A stretch of 54,639 nucleotides of DNA from Puia sp. (GTDB lineage Bacteria > Bacteroidota > Bacteroidia > Chitinophagales > Chitinophagaceae): NCBI GenBank assembly GCA_031292515.1, contig JARLGZ010000245.1, positions 1 through 54,639 on the forward strand. The letters run 5' to 3'. The translations under genes and the position numbers were made by a program. Position 1 is the first letter of the stretch, and each line of letters starts with the position of its first letter. The notes under the pieces are model-generated. The model was not told where the DNA came from and made no database searches. It worked only from the letters and a program-made list of their open reading frames with translations. Of the stretch, positions 26,639 through 35,035 are shown one piece after another.

Positions 26639-26659
26639 TCACCACTCACCACTCACTAT
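26597..26659. repeat. heptamer array (CCACTCA/TGAGTGG) across a stop codon
   Basis: Units of seven bases, CCACTCA and variants such as CTACTCA, CTATTCA and CTGACCA, follow one another for about 60 bases. On the minus strand the array reads GTGAGTGG... and supplies the last codons (Val-Ser-Gly-Glu-Trp-stop) of the RmlD-like gene at 26639. A similar array is at 43774-43814. Confidence 0.85.
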
Positions 26660-27556
26660 CCTGCTCAATGCCAGCGTCAACCCCTCCGACAGACTCCGCA
26701 TCGGGGTATCCAGGATCCTCTTCGCCAGGGCATTGTCCAGGGAGGCATCATTGGGCCTGGGCGCACGACCCGGCAGCGAGTTGGAATTCACGGGGAGGAT
26801 ACGGTCCGGTGAGAAGCCCGTCGCCCCGGCAATCTGCCTGGCCATCTCGTACCGGTTGATCCGCGTATTCCCCGACAAATGGATGATCCCGCCGAATCCG
26901 TTTACCGCGAGTTCATTAAGGGCCGCGCCCAGCGTGATAACATCTATGGGCGTCCGGATCTCATTCCCGGGAAATTTGATGCTCTCTCCCTTTTTCAATT
27001 TCTCCAGCGTATCGGCCAGGAAGGAATTGCCCTTCCCCATCACCGGCAGCCCCATCACCAGCGAAAGCCTCGCCACGACATTATCAGCCGAAGCCGCCAG
27101 CACGGCCTGCTCAGCCCTCACCTTGGTATCGGCATATACATTGACCGGATTGGGCGGGTCCGATTCGGTATAACGCCCCTTAACCCCATCAAAGACGGTA
27201 TCGGTCGAACAAAATACAAGCCTGGCGCCCGTTTCCCGGCAGAGGACCGCCAGCCGCTCCGTGGCATCCGTGTTCATAGCCATGGCTATGGCAGGCTGGC
27301 TCTCACAAAGATCGATATTCGCCATGGCCGCCGTATGGATGACCACATCCGGTCTGACCGAACGCAGAAGCCACTCCATTTTCTCCCTATCCAGCAGGTC
27401 GAGGGGGTGATACTGCAACGTTCTCCCGGCAGGAAGACCTTCCGCATCCGGCAGTTTTTCCGATCTGCCGGTACCATGCAGTTCCCATTGCACCGGGGCC
27501 TGCGCCAATATGCTTCCCGCAACAAATCCGCTGCATCCTGTGATCAATAATTTCAT
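26639..27556 (-). CDS. RmlD-like NAD(P)-dependent sugar reductase/epimerase (extended SDR)
   Basis: A 305-residue extended SDR of the dTDP-4-dehydrorhamnose reductase type. The Rossmann start is MKLLITGCSGFVAG, VIHTAAMANIDLCE follows, FCSTDTVFDG holds the catalytic Ser/Thr, and VNVYADTKVRAEQ holds the YxxxK pair. It would reduce or epimerise a keto-sugar. The last five residues (VSGEW) come from a heptamer repeat array that runs into the spacer, so the native C-terminus may have been different. It follows the FucP-like gene by 15 bases. Confidence 0.88.
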   Translation of the reverse strand: MKLLITGCSGFVAGSILAQAPVQWELHGTGRSEKLPDAEGLPAGRTLQYHPLDLLDREKMEWLLRSVRPDVVIHTAAMANIDLCESQPAIAMAMNTDATERLAVLCRETGARLVFCSTDTVFDGVKGRYTESDPPNPVNVYADTKVRAEQAVLAASADNVVARLSLVMGLPVMGKGNSFLADTLEKLKKGESIKFPGNEIRTPIDVITLGAALNELAVNGFGGIIHLSGNTRINRYEMARQIAGATGFSPDRILPVNSNSLPGRAPRPNDASLDNALAKRILDTPMRSLSEGLTLALSRIVSGEW

Positions 27557-27571
27557 GCCGCTATACCAATT

Positions 27572-28780
27572 TTATATTTCCACAGCCGGATTCGGCCGCA
27601 TCCGTTTTAACAATGCCTCCCGCGTAAAAAAGAAGGCGTAGAGGGTGATCATGACAAAACAAAACAAGGGTACTCCATAAGAAGAGCGGACGCCATACTT
27701 GTCGGCGATCATGCCCTGCAGAGGCGTAAATACGGAGCCTCCGACAATCGCAAAATTCAGCAGCGCCGATCCCTTGCCCGTAAAAGCCCCGATATCCTCG
27801 ATGGCCAGGCTGAAAAGCGTCGGGAACATGATGGATAGGAATAGACCCAACCCCGCCAGGAACCAGGCATTATACCCGGTGTTGAAAAAGATACATACTA
27901 TATACAGGACGATCATCCCCAACCCGTACAAGCCTACGAGCTTATGTGCCTTTACATATTTAAGGATGAAGACCGCGATGATCCCCATGACCGCCGTGAA
28001 TACATAATACAGCGACAGGTAGTCGCCCGCCCTGCCATCACTGAACCCCAGCACCGTTTTCAGGTAAGGGATAAAAAAACCTGCCGTACACGATTCAGCA
28101 CCCATATAGAAAAACATCGCGAACACGCCATAGAATAAATGCCGGTAAGACATCCCTTCTTTCAGGATCCCTTTCAAGGTGAATTTCTCCTCCTCTTCCG
28201 GCTTCATAGAAGGCAGATGGGAAAAATACATCAGGACCGCAATAAGCAGCAAGGCTACGGCCAGCAGGAGATAAGGCCAGTGATACCGGATCTCATGGCT
28301 GCTGTTATAGATCAGCCTGGTCGCTATCAGCGGCGTCGCCGCATAACCCACCCTCGAAAAGACCTGTACGAAGTTGATCCGCTGATGCGCGCCTTCCGGA
28401 TCCCCCAACATAGCCGCAAATGGATTGGCGGCGACATTGATGATCGTCAGCCCCGTCGAGATGATGAAAATAGCGACCAGCACCAGGGGATACGAGTCGA
28501 AATATTTTGCCGGCATGAAAAAAGCGCAACCCGCGGCACAGGTGACGACGGCTGCGAGCAGGCTGACCTTATACCCATATTGATGGATCATCCAGGCTAT
28601 CGGGATGGGAAAAAGGATATAAGTCAGGTAGAAGGTGAACTGGATCATCGAGGCCTGCGTATAGTTCAGCCGGAAATAGGTCACCAGCGCCGGCAGCAGG
28701 ATGTCGTTCATGCAGAATAACGCTCCCACCATCAGAAACATCAACGAGAGTAGAAGCAGCGGTTTGTACTGGTGTCTCAT
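27572..28780 (-). CDS. FucP-family sugar:proton symporter (MFS)
   Basis: About 402 residues from the ATG at 28780 (MRHQYKPLLLLSLMFL); an upstream ATG at 28825 would add 15 residues. It is a 12-helix major facilitator of the fucose/glucose-galactose permease group: MNDILLPALVTYFRLNYTQASMIQ, ANPFAAMLGDPEGAHQRINFVQVFSRVG and GSALLNFAIVGGSVFTPLQGMIADKYG are characteristic. It would import a monosaccharide by proton symport across the inner membrane. Its place between a peptidase and a reductase-aminotransferase-kinase series suggests it brings in the substrate of that pathway. Confidence 0.9.
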   Translation of the reverse strand: MRHQYKPLLLLSLMFLMVGALFCMNDILLPALVTYFRLNYTQASMIQFTFYLTYILFPIPIAWMIHQYGYKVSLLAAVVTCAAGCAFFMPAKYFDSYPLVLVAIFIISTGLTIINVAANPFAAMLGDPEGAHQRINFVQVFSRVGYAATPLIATRLIYNSSHEIRYHWPYLLLAVALLLIAVLMYFSHLPSMKPEEEEKFTLKGILKEGMSYRHLFYGVFAMFFYMGAESCTAGFFIPYLKTVLGFSDGRAGDYLSLYYVFTAVMGIIAVFILKYVKAHKLVGLYGLGMIVLYIVCIFFNTGYNAWFLAGLGLFLSIMFPTLFSLAIEDIGAFTGKGSALLNFAIVGGSVFTPLQGMIADKYGVRSSYGVPLFCFVMITLYAFFFTREALLKRMRPNPAVEI

Positions 28781-28848
28781 GCGTGATTTACTATGTAGAG
28801 ACCCCACCCCCTGAATGATACTCATCCAAAACCCGGTATTTCGACCCC

Positions 28849-31101
28849 TTAATGCGTGTTTTTCAGGTAGCGTTCCAGGTAGGCAAAATAGACGGCATGG
28901 ATCAGCAGGTAACTTTGATAATTATAGGCGGCGCCATGTGCCCCCGGAGGGTAAATCCGCAGGTCTGCATCTTTACCGGCATTGGCTAACGCCGTCAGCA
29001 GCTGCATGGTATGAGCCGGATGCACATTGTCATCGCTCATAGAGTGTATCAGCAGCAAATGATCCTTCAGCGAAGCGGCATGTGTCATATCCGAACTGTT
29101 TTTATACCCCTCGGGATTGTCGGCAAGCGGAGCCATATAGCGTTCGGTATAGACATCGTCATACAGACGCCAGTCCGTCACCGGCGAATTCGCGATCCCG
29201 ACCTTGAAAACGCCCGGGTGATTCAACAGCGTATAGGTAGTGCTATAGCCTCCATAACTCGTCCCCATGATCGCCATCCGGCTGCTGTCGACGAAAGATA
29301 GACCGGCGAGGTAGTGAGCCGTTTCCACGAAGTCATTGCTCTCCCACTTGCCAAGCTGTTTGTATACGACTTTCAGAAACGCGCTGCCATAATTCGCGAT
29401 CCCCCTGTTATTCACATTCACGACGACATACCCGTTCTGAGCCAGCCACTGCTGCCAGCCGCCGCTCGTGAACCGGTCAAAGACATCATGGGATTCCGGG
29501 CCGCCGTAAATGGTAAAGACCACGGGGTATTTTTTTGACGGGTCGAAAGCATCGGGTTTTATCATATAACCATCCAGGTTTACACCGTCGGTGGTCTTGA
29601 AACGAAATAGCTCAGGGGTAGAATAAAAATGCGTCTTTATAAACTCGCTCACCGGCTGATTGTCCTGCAACAATTTCAGCAGCTTCCCCTTCGAATCAAA
29701 GAGACCGGTATGCCAGGGAGTCTGCAGGTTGCTATAGTCATCGAGGTAGTAGCGGGTATCCGGAGACATATTCACCTCGTGGTAACCCCGTACCCGTGAG
29801 AGTTTCTCTTTTTTTGCACCATCATAACCGATCGCGAACAACTGCTGCTCCAGGGGAGAGTCCTCGGCCGAGAGATAATAGACGGACTTTGCAGCCGGGT
29901 TGATGCCGACGACTTTGATCACGTCCCAATCCCCTTTTGTAACGGCATTCAGCAGCTTCCCATCATACCCGTACCGGTAGATATGATAGTAGCCGGACCG
30001 ATCCGAAATCCAAAAGAAATCCTTTGATTTCTCCGGAAAACTGATCATATCGTTCACATTCGTATAAAAGTTGAAGATAGCCACCCAGGTGTCGTTCTTC
30101 TCTTCCAGCACTACGTGATGCTCCCCGGTCCTGACATTGAAAAAATAAAGCTTCATGTGGTTCTGAGCCCGGTTGAGCGTCACCAGGGCCAGCACATCCG
30201 GTTCGCTGGTCCAGTAGATCCGCGGGATATAGAAGTCTCCTGTTTCATCGGGTTCCAGCCAGGTCTTTTTCCCGGACCGGGCATCGACGACCCCGATCCT
30301 CACCGATGGATTCGCGTCTCCCACGTTCGGAATCGGAATCTTTATCTGTTCGGGATGCGATCCCTCGTAATTGGTCATTTGGAAAACAGGCACCCGGCTC
30401 TCATCGAATTGCCAGAAAGCAATCCACCGGCTGTCCTTCGACCAGTTCCAGGCTTGCGCCTGACCGAACTCTTCTTCATAGACCCAGTCATAATGCCCGT
30501 TGAAGATCCCGTTCTCACTGGTCGAATCAGCCGTGAGCCGCGTCTCCTTGCCTGCTGAAAAGTCATAAACGAAAAGATTGCCGTTCCTTTCCATGCCGAC
30601 CATCGATCCGTCCGGTGACAACTGGGCCGAGCGCGCGTCCTTCGCCGCCTGCTTCAATTCCTTTGTTACAGGATCATACAGGTAGAAATCGGCTACACCC
30701 GACCGACGGTAGATCGGCCGGAAATTGGTTTTAAACACCAGGTGCCTGAAATCCTGCGACCATTGAAAAGATTCGTAGCTGAATGGCTCCGACGAGCCCG
30801 GGAAATGCAGACCGCTATTGGAGAAGATCAGCTCGTCCTTCCCGGTAGCCGGATCCATGGAATGGATATCCTCCCCCGCGAGATAAGAATACCGTTCGCC
30901 GTTCCTTATCCAGTTGACGCTCCGGGGGCCAGCCTTGCCACGCAACTGTCCACCTGCCTGCAGGGCTGCCGAAAGACTGCCATAGCGTATGAGGTCCTGT
31001 GCCCGCACTTGCAGATTGACGATACATAAGACGATACACAATAAGAATAGAACGCGGCTGGTAAGACGCCCCGGCAGAACGGCTCCTGCAAATGACTTCA
31101 T
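28849..31101 (-). CDS. S9B-family dipeptidyl peptidase IV-like protein, exported
   Basis: A 750-residue serine peptidase with a signal peptide (hydrophobic stretch FLLCIVLCIVNLQVRAQ near 20-35). The N-terminal half is the DPPIV beta-propeller (IRYGSLSAALQAGGQLRG to about 490), and the C-terminal alpha/beta-hydrolase has the nucleophile GTSYGGYS (Ser near 613), Asp in SMSDDNVHP (about 691) and His in PPGAHGAAY (about 722). It should remove dipeptides in the periplasm. The double-glutamate motif of the propeller appears as YEEEFGQAQAWNWS. It heads the sugar cluster by position but may not share its function. Confidence 0.93.
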   Translation of the reverse strand: MKSFAGAVLPGRLTSRVLFLLCIVLCIVNLQVRAQDLIRYGSLSAALQAGGQLRGKAGPRSVNWIRNGERYSYLAGEDIHSMDPATGKDELIFSNSGLHFPGSSEPFSYESFQWSQDFRHLVFKTNFRPIYRRSGVADFYLYDPVTKELKQAAKDARSAQLSPDGSMVGMERNGNLFVYDFSAGKETRLTADSTSENGIFNGHYDWVYEEEFGQAQAWNWSKDSRWIAFWQFDESRVPVFQMTNYEGSHPEQIKIPIPNVGDANPSVRIGVVDARSGKKTWLEPDETGDFYIPRIYWTSEPDVLALVTLNRAQNHMKLYFFNVRTGEHHVVLEEKNDTWVAIFNFYTNVNDMISFPEKSKDFFWISDRSGYYHIYRYGYDGKLLNAVTKGDWDVIKVVGINPAAKSVYYLSAEDSPLEQQLFAIGYDGAKKEKLSRVRGYHEVNMSPDTRYYLDDYSNLQTPWHTGLFDSKGKLLKLLQDNQPVSEFIKTHFYSTPELFRFKTTDGVNLDGYMIKPDAFDPSKKYPVVFTIYGGPESHDVFDRFTSGGWQQWLAQNGYVVVNVNNRGIANYGSAFLKVVYKQLGKWESNDFVETAHYLAGLSFVDSSRMAIMGTSYGGYSTTYTLLNHPGVFKVGIANSPVTDWRLYDDVYTERYMAPLADNPEGYKNSSDMTHAASLKDHLLLIHSMSDDNVHPAHTMQLLTALANAGKDADLRIYPPGAHGAAYNYQSYLLIHAVYFAYLERYLKNTH

Positions 31102-31176
31102 AAAATAAATATTAATGACGAACAGGCCTGAACGGCAGACCGGATAAAATGACCGATAAAAAATAAAGATACAAAA

Positions 31177-31722
31177 TCAACAACCACTCATGTTACGCAG
31201 CAAAGAAATGACCGCCCGGGGACTGTTTACCCGGTACAGGGCGCCGCTGGATCCTGCCCCCACTTTGATGGTGAAGGCCCCGGGGCGTTCTCTTATTTCA
31301 TCGAACAGTTCTTCGTCCCTGTGATTGTCACCAATAGCCAGTATGAAGTCGTAAGCCGTCCGGTCCAGCATATCCCTGACGGCCCTCCGGGTATTATACC
31401 CCGGCGGATATTCACGGTCTTCCCTGCTGATCATTATTTTGCCGTCGCTTTCGGTTATGATCCGGAGCGGCAACTGGGCAAACCAGCTTTCCAGGAGCAC
31501 GTTGTCACGCTCGCTGATGATATACACCGAATTTCGTTCATTGCCGGAAATCGACTCCAGCAGCTCCAGCAGTATATTATCCGGCTCCGCAAGGGTCGGT
31601 ATATTGAAAAATGGGGTAAGCGTCCCGTCATAATCCAGCAGAAGCAGGCGTCTTGAAGCAGCCCGGTATCGGTCCAACAGCCCGCCTTTCGTATGCGAAT
31701 CTAAAACCTTTGCATCCATCAT
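31177..31722 (-). CDS. HAD phosphatase, trehalose-6-phosphatase-like, cap domain reduced
   Basis: A 181-residue protein. The HAD motif I LLLLDYDGTLTPF (about 26-38) and the N-terminal region are like OtsB or the phosphatase part of TPS-TPP fusions. Motif IV appears as FILAIGDNHRDEELFDEI (about 127-144), followed by FTIKVG and the usual C-terminal helix. In normal OtsB proteins (about 230-270 residues) a cap of roughly 80-100 residues stands between these parts; here only ITESDGKIMISREDREYPPGY is left. It may be a compact enzyme with different specificity, or an inactive remnant. A second ATG lies one codon in. Confidence 0.75.
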   Translation of the reverse strand: MMDAKVLDSHTKGGLLDRYRAASRRLLLLDYDGTLTPFFNIPTLAEPDNILLELLESISGNERNSVYIISERDNVLLESWFAQLPLRIITESDGKIMISREDREYPPGYNTRRAVRDMLDRTAYDFILAIGDNHRDEELFDEIRERPGAFTIKVGAGSSGALYRVNSPRAVISLLRNMSGC

Positions 31723-31787
31723 TCCTGGAAATTAAAAACTGCGAAAATAACAAGAGCCCGGATGGATCGAGTGAAAATCTAATTAAA

Positions 31788-31848
31788 ATGTTATTAATAT
31801 GTTATTTAGATGTTATTGAACATGTTCAACAGATCTCCGCTAGCTTTG
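31788..31848 (+). promoter_or_regulatory. SDR promoter with phased direct repeats and palindrome
   Basis: Three copies of ATGTTATT begin at 31788, 31799 and 31810, and a partial ATGTT begins at 31822, giving 11, 11 and 12 base spacing, about one helical turn. The last copies merge with a perfect 14-bp palindrome TTGAACATGTTCAA at 31816-31829, whose first bases could serve as the -33 TTG. A consensus -7 box TAGCTTTG lies at 31841-31848, 22 bases further. The ATG follows four bases after the box, so the mRNA would be nearly leaderless. Confidence 0.65.
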
Positions 31849-31852
31849 CTGA

Positions 31853-32629
31853 ATGGACTTAAAAATCAGCAACCAGCTTTTTATAGTATGCGGCGCCAGT
31901 TCGGGCTTTGGCCGGGCCATCGCGGAGGCATTGGTACGTGAAGGCGCACGGATCATTGCCATCGCAAGAAACGAACCCAAACTGAAAGACCTGCAGACAG
32001 CATCACCGGATCGTGTCCGCATCCTGGCGGGAGACATCGCGGAACCCGGAACCCTGGAGCAGTTGCTGACGATCGCCCGGGAGGAACCTGTCCACGGCGT
32101 ACTGGTCAATGCCGGAGGACCTCCCGCAAAAACAGTGATGGAGACGACGCTGGATGACTGGGATACCGCCTACCGGCATATCCTTCGATGGAAAGTGGCG
32201 CTCACCCAATCCCTTGCGCCCGGCATGATACAGGCGGGGTATGGCCGCTTCCTCTATATCGAAAGCTCTTCGGTAAAGCAACCGCTGGAAAACCTGGTGC
32301 TAAGCAATGCTTTCCGCGTGGCCGTGACCGGCTTTGTAAAGACTTTTTCCCGCGAGATCGCCGCCACGGGAGTGACCCTGAATGTCCTCGCTCCCGGTTC
32401 CCACGACACACCCGCCATAGAACGCATCTACCGGAAGAAAAGCGAGCAGACAAACACCGATCCGGAAACGGTAAGGCGGCAGGCTGCAAAAGAGATACCC
32501 GTCGGATTCCTGGGCGATGCCTCCGATCTGGCATCCCTGGCAGTATGGCTGCTGAGCCCTTTCTCCAGATATATTACAGGGCAGACGATCTCCGTCGACG
32601 GAGGACAGGTGAGGGGCATCTTCGGTTGA
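31853..32629 (+). CDS. SDR-family protein with altered catalytic motif
   Basis: A 258-residue classical-fold SDR. The NAD(P)-binding start is VCGASSGFGRA, VNAGGPP replaces NNAG, and the catalytic serine is in YIESSSVKQP. Where the YxxxK pair is expected, 11-15 residues after the serine, the sequence is SNAFR within LENLVLSNAFRVAVTG, so Tyr and Lys seem replaced by Ser and Arg. Relatives with LSN..R are known as a subgroup annotated as oxidoreductases, and their reaction is unclear to me. The C-terminus ISVDGGQVRGIFG is normal. It is divergent from the trehalose-phosphatase-like gene. Confidence 0.87.
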   Translation: MDLKISNQLFIVCGASSGFGRAIAEALVREGARIIAIARNEPKLKDLQTASPDRVRILAGDIAEPGTLEQLLTIAREEPVHGVLVNAGGPPAKTVMETTLDDWDTAYRHILRWKVALTQSLAPGMIQAGYGRFLYIESSSVKQPLENLVLSNAFRVAVTGFVKTFSREIAATGVTLNVLAPGSHDTPAIERIYRKKSEQTNTDPETVRRQAAKEIPVGFLGDASDLASLAVWLLSPFSRYITGQTISVDGGQVRGIFG

Positions 32630-32768
32630 CCACTGCGCATTTTTTTTCAATGCTTCAATATCTCCGGTCAATCAGGGCCGAGGGTAAATATCGCCGCGCC
32701 GTTCAGGCAATATTTGCTTACTTTTAAAGGGAGCATAAGACCAGGGCCCGGATCAAAAAACCTTCTGT

Positions 32769-33995
32769 ATGAAAAAAAAGACGCACCTCGGGAAATTCCT
32801 TTTTCCCTTCCTGTTCTGTATAATGGCAACCCTTTCCGCCTGGTCTCAATCCGCCAGCTACCTGGACGGCGTTGTTACGACGGGTACAAGCAACCAGCCC
32901 GTACCAAATTGCAGCGTCTATTTTAACAGCACCTCAAAGGGAGACGTGACCGGCTCCGACGGCTCGTTCCATCTGAATAATGCCCCCCAGGGCAGGTATG
33001 AGCTCATCATATCGGCGATCGGCTATGAGACGACCGTCATCCCGGTCACCAGCGATCAATATCCGTATCACCTGAAAGTGAATCTGAAAATGAAAGCATC
33101 CGATCTTTCTGCCGTTACGATAGAGCCTTTTCTGGCGAACGGATGGGAGAAATACGGGTCGGTCTTTTTTGACAATTTTGTCGGCTCCACGCCGAACGCG
33201 TCCTGGTGCAGGATTGTGAATCCCGCCGTATTGAAGTTCTGGTTCTCCGAGCGGACCAACAAGCTGACCGCCCGGGCCGACGAACCCCTGGTGATCACCA
33301 ATAAGGCTTTGGGCTATACCATAAAGTATAAGATGGAACAATTCGTCGTAGATTTCGGGAACAGCAGCTCCATTTATATCGGGTACCCCTTTTTCGAGGA
33401 GATGACCCCGGTCGACGCGGATGAGAAGAAAAAATGGGAGAAAAGCCGCCGCCAGGCCTATTACGGCTCGGTGATGCACTTCATGCGAACCTTGCACAGC
33501 GACCTGTGGCAGGAGGACGGCTTTCATATCATAACAAAGGCCACACAGCCAAATCTTGAAAAACAGCGGGTGAGCCGGATCCACTTCAACGACAACCGGA
33601 AATCGGATACCTTCCGGATGAACACAAACGGCAAGCTGATCCCCGAAAAGCCGATGACCTATCCCAACGACTCGATCCGGTACTACAAGAAGATATTAAA
33701 ACAGCCCGATTTTTTTACCCTCTATCTCTCTTTAAACGACCTCGACTCGCTGCTTACCACCAACGGGAACGGCAGCAAGACGCTGTTCTTTCATGATAAG
33801 CTAAAAATACTCTATCAGCCCAAACCGACCGACAAGCTCCTCCAATCCGAAATCTGGCTGCTTACTCCCGAACCGATCATCATCGACAAAAGCGGAGGCT
33901 ATTTTTCGCCGCGCGAATTGTTCATGACGGAGAGATGGGCGAAATACGAGAAAATGGCCAACGCGCTTCCACTCGACTATAACCCGGACCGGTAG
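32769..33995 (+). CDS. exported protein with CarboxypepD_reg-like domain
   Basis: A 408-residue protein with a signal peptide (FFPFLFCIMATLSAWSQ near 10-27). Residues about 30-118 form a CarboxypepD_reg-like beta-sandwich (YLDGVVTTGTSNQPVPNCSV, GSDGSFHLNNAPQGRYELIISAIGYE), the fold found at the start of TonB-dependent receptors and in many Bacteroidota surface proteins. The remaining 290 residues match uncharacterised proteins of the same type (EKYGSVFFDNFVGSTPNASWC). It has no TonB plug or barrel. It probably sits in the periplasm or outer membrane; its role is unknown. Confidence 0.85.
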   Translation: MKKKTHLGKFLFPFLFCIMATLSAWSQSASYLDGVVTTGTSNQPVPNCSVYFNSTSKGDVTGSDGSFHLNNAPQGRYELIISAIGYETTVIPVTSDQYPYHLKVNLKMKASDLSAVTIEPFLANGWEKYGSVFFDNFVGSTPNASWCRIVNPAVLKFWFSERTNKLTARADEPLVITNKALGYTIKYKMEQFVVDFGNSSSIYIGYPFFEEMTPVDADEKKKWEKSRRQAYYGSVMHFMRTLHSDLWQEDGFHIITKATQPNLEKQRVSRIHFNDNRKSDTFRMNTNGKLIPEKPMTYPNDSIRYYKKILKQPDFFTLYLSLNDLDSLLTTNGNGSKTLFFHDKLKILYQPKPTDKLLQSEIWLLTPEPIIIDKSGGYFSPRELFMTERWAKYEKMANALPLDYNPDR

Positions 33996-34081
33996 TACGA
34001 AAAGATCCGGCAAAAGGACAATATCATTTGTTTTTCAGCACGCATAAGAGAGCGGGAAACTCATTGGCGGCTCTGCGCGAA

Positions 34082-35035
34082 CTAATATCTGCAGGCATAG
34101 TGAGGGAGCCCCCTGACAGAGAGCCTGGCTACAAAAACATCGCCGCTTTGCGGATATTTTGCCAGCTCTTCGGCTGACAGATCCTGCCGGGCCGTACTGA
34201 TGACGAGATGGTCCAGGTTTTCGCCTGCAAAGACACAGGAGGACGCATTCGGGGCAGGCACTTTGACGCTGCCCAGTAATTGGCCCGTGGCCGGGTTCCA
34301 GCGATAAACGCCGAATCCTCCCCAATGGGCTACCCAGAGCATGCCTTCTTCATCGATGGTCATGCCGTCGGGACCGCCCAGGTGAGCAGGAATGGTAAAA
34401 GCGATTTTCTCGAACCGGATATCCCCCGATGCCGGATCGAACAGGAACGTATCGACTCTTCTGCGGGGACTATCGATATAATAAAGCCGCGTATTATCGG
34501 GAGACCAGACCAGGCCATTGGAGATTGTGACCCCTTCGAGCTTTTTCCGGGGGATCTTGTCTTCTCCGATGCAATACACGGAGCCCGCGCCTTCATCGAA
34601 ATCCATGTGCAGCGTACCTACCCACAAGCGCCCCTCGCTGTCGACGCCTCCGTCATTGCATCGATGTTTGGGTATCCCCTTCTCGATATCGACCAGCCAT
34701 CGAAGCTCGCCGGTGTCCGGGTCGAATTTCGCAAGACCTCCTTCCATTCCAAGTATCAACCCGTCCTCCTGATCCCCCACGACCATCGTCACCCTCGTTC
34801 CCAACTGCCATTCCCGGACCCGGGTGGATTCCGGCAGCTTTTTCCAATCCTGCGGCGCGGGAGACGGCCAGGCGTATTCGAAAAGCCGGCGTCCTTCGAT
34901 GTCTACCCAGAAGCAACTCTTTCTGCCCGCATGCCAGAAAGGCCCCTCTCCAAGATAGCACTGGGAGGCATAGAGAAGACTGGCATCGGGACCGGGAATA
35001 TCGTATATAGTCATATCGTGAGGGTCCGCACTCAT
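34082..35035 (-). CDS. SMP-30/gluconolactonase-family lactonase
   Basis: A 317-residue six-bladed propeller. Metal-site features are visible: CYLGEGPFWH (Glu near 28), HRCNDGGVDSEGRLWVGTL (Arg/Asn near 125) and GLVWSPDNTRLYYIDS and PDGMTIDEEGMLWVAHW (Asp/Asn positions). The family hydrolyses sugar lactones made by sugar dehydrogenases. The ATG overlaps the stop of the upstream isomerase gene by four bases, so the two are translationally coupled. This supports a pathway in which a sugar is oxidised to a lactone and then opened. No signal peptide is present. Confidence 0.92.
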   Translation of the reverse strand: MSADPHDMTIYDIPGPDASLLYASQCYLGEGPFWHAGRKSCFWVDIEGRRLFEYAWPSPAPQDWKKLPESTRVREWQLGTRVTMVVGDQEDGLILGMEGGLAKFDPDTGELRWLVDIEKGIPKHRCNDGGVDSEGRLWVGTLHMDFDEGAGSVYCIGEDKIPRKKLEGVTISNGLVWSPDNTRLYYIDSPRRRVDTFLFDPASGDIRFEKIAFTIPAHLGGPDGMTIDEEGMLWVAHWGGFGVYRWNPATGQLLGSVKVPAPNASSCVFAGENLDHLVISTARQDLSAEELAKYPQSGDVFVARLSVRGLPHYACRY

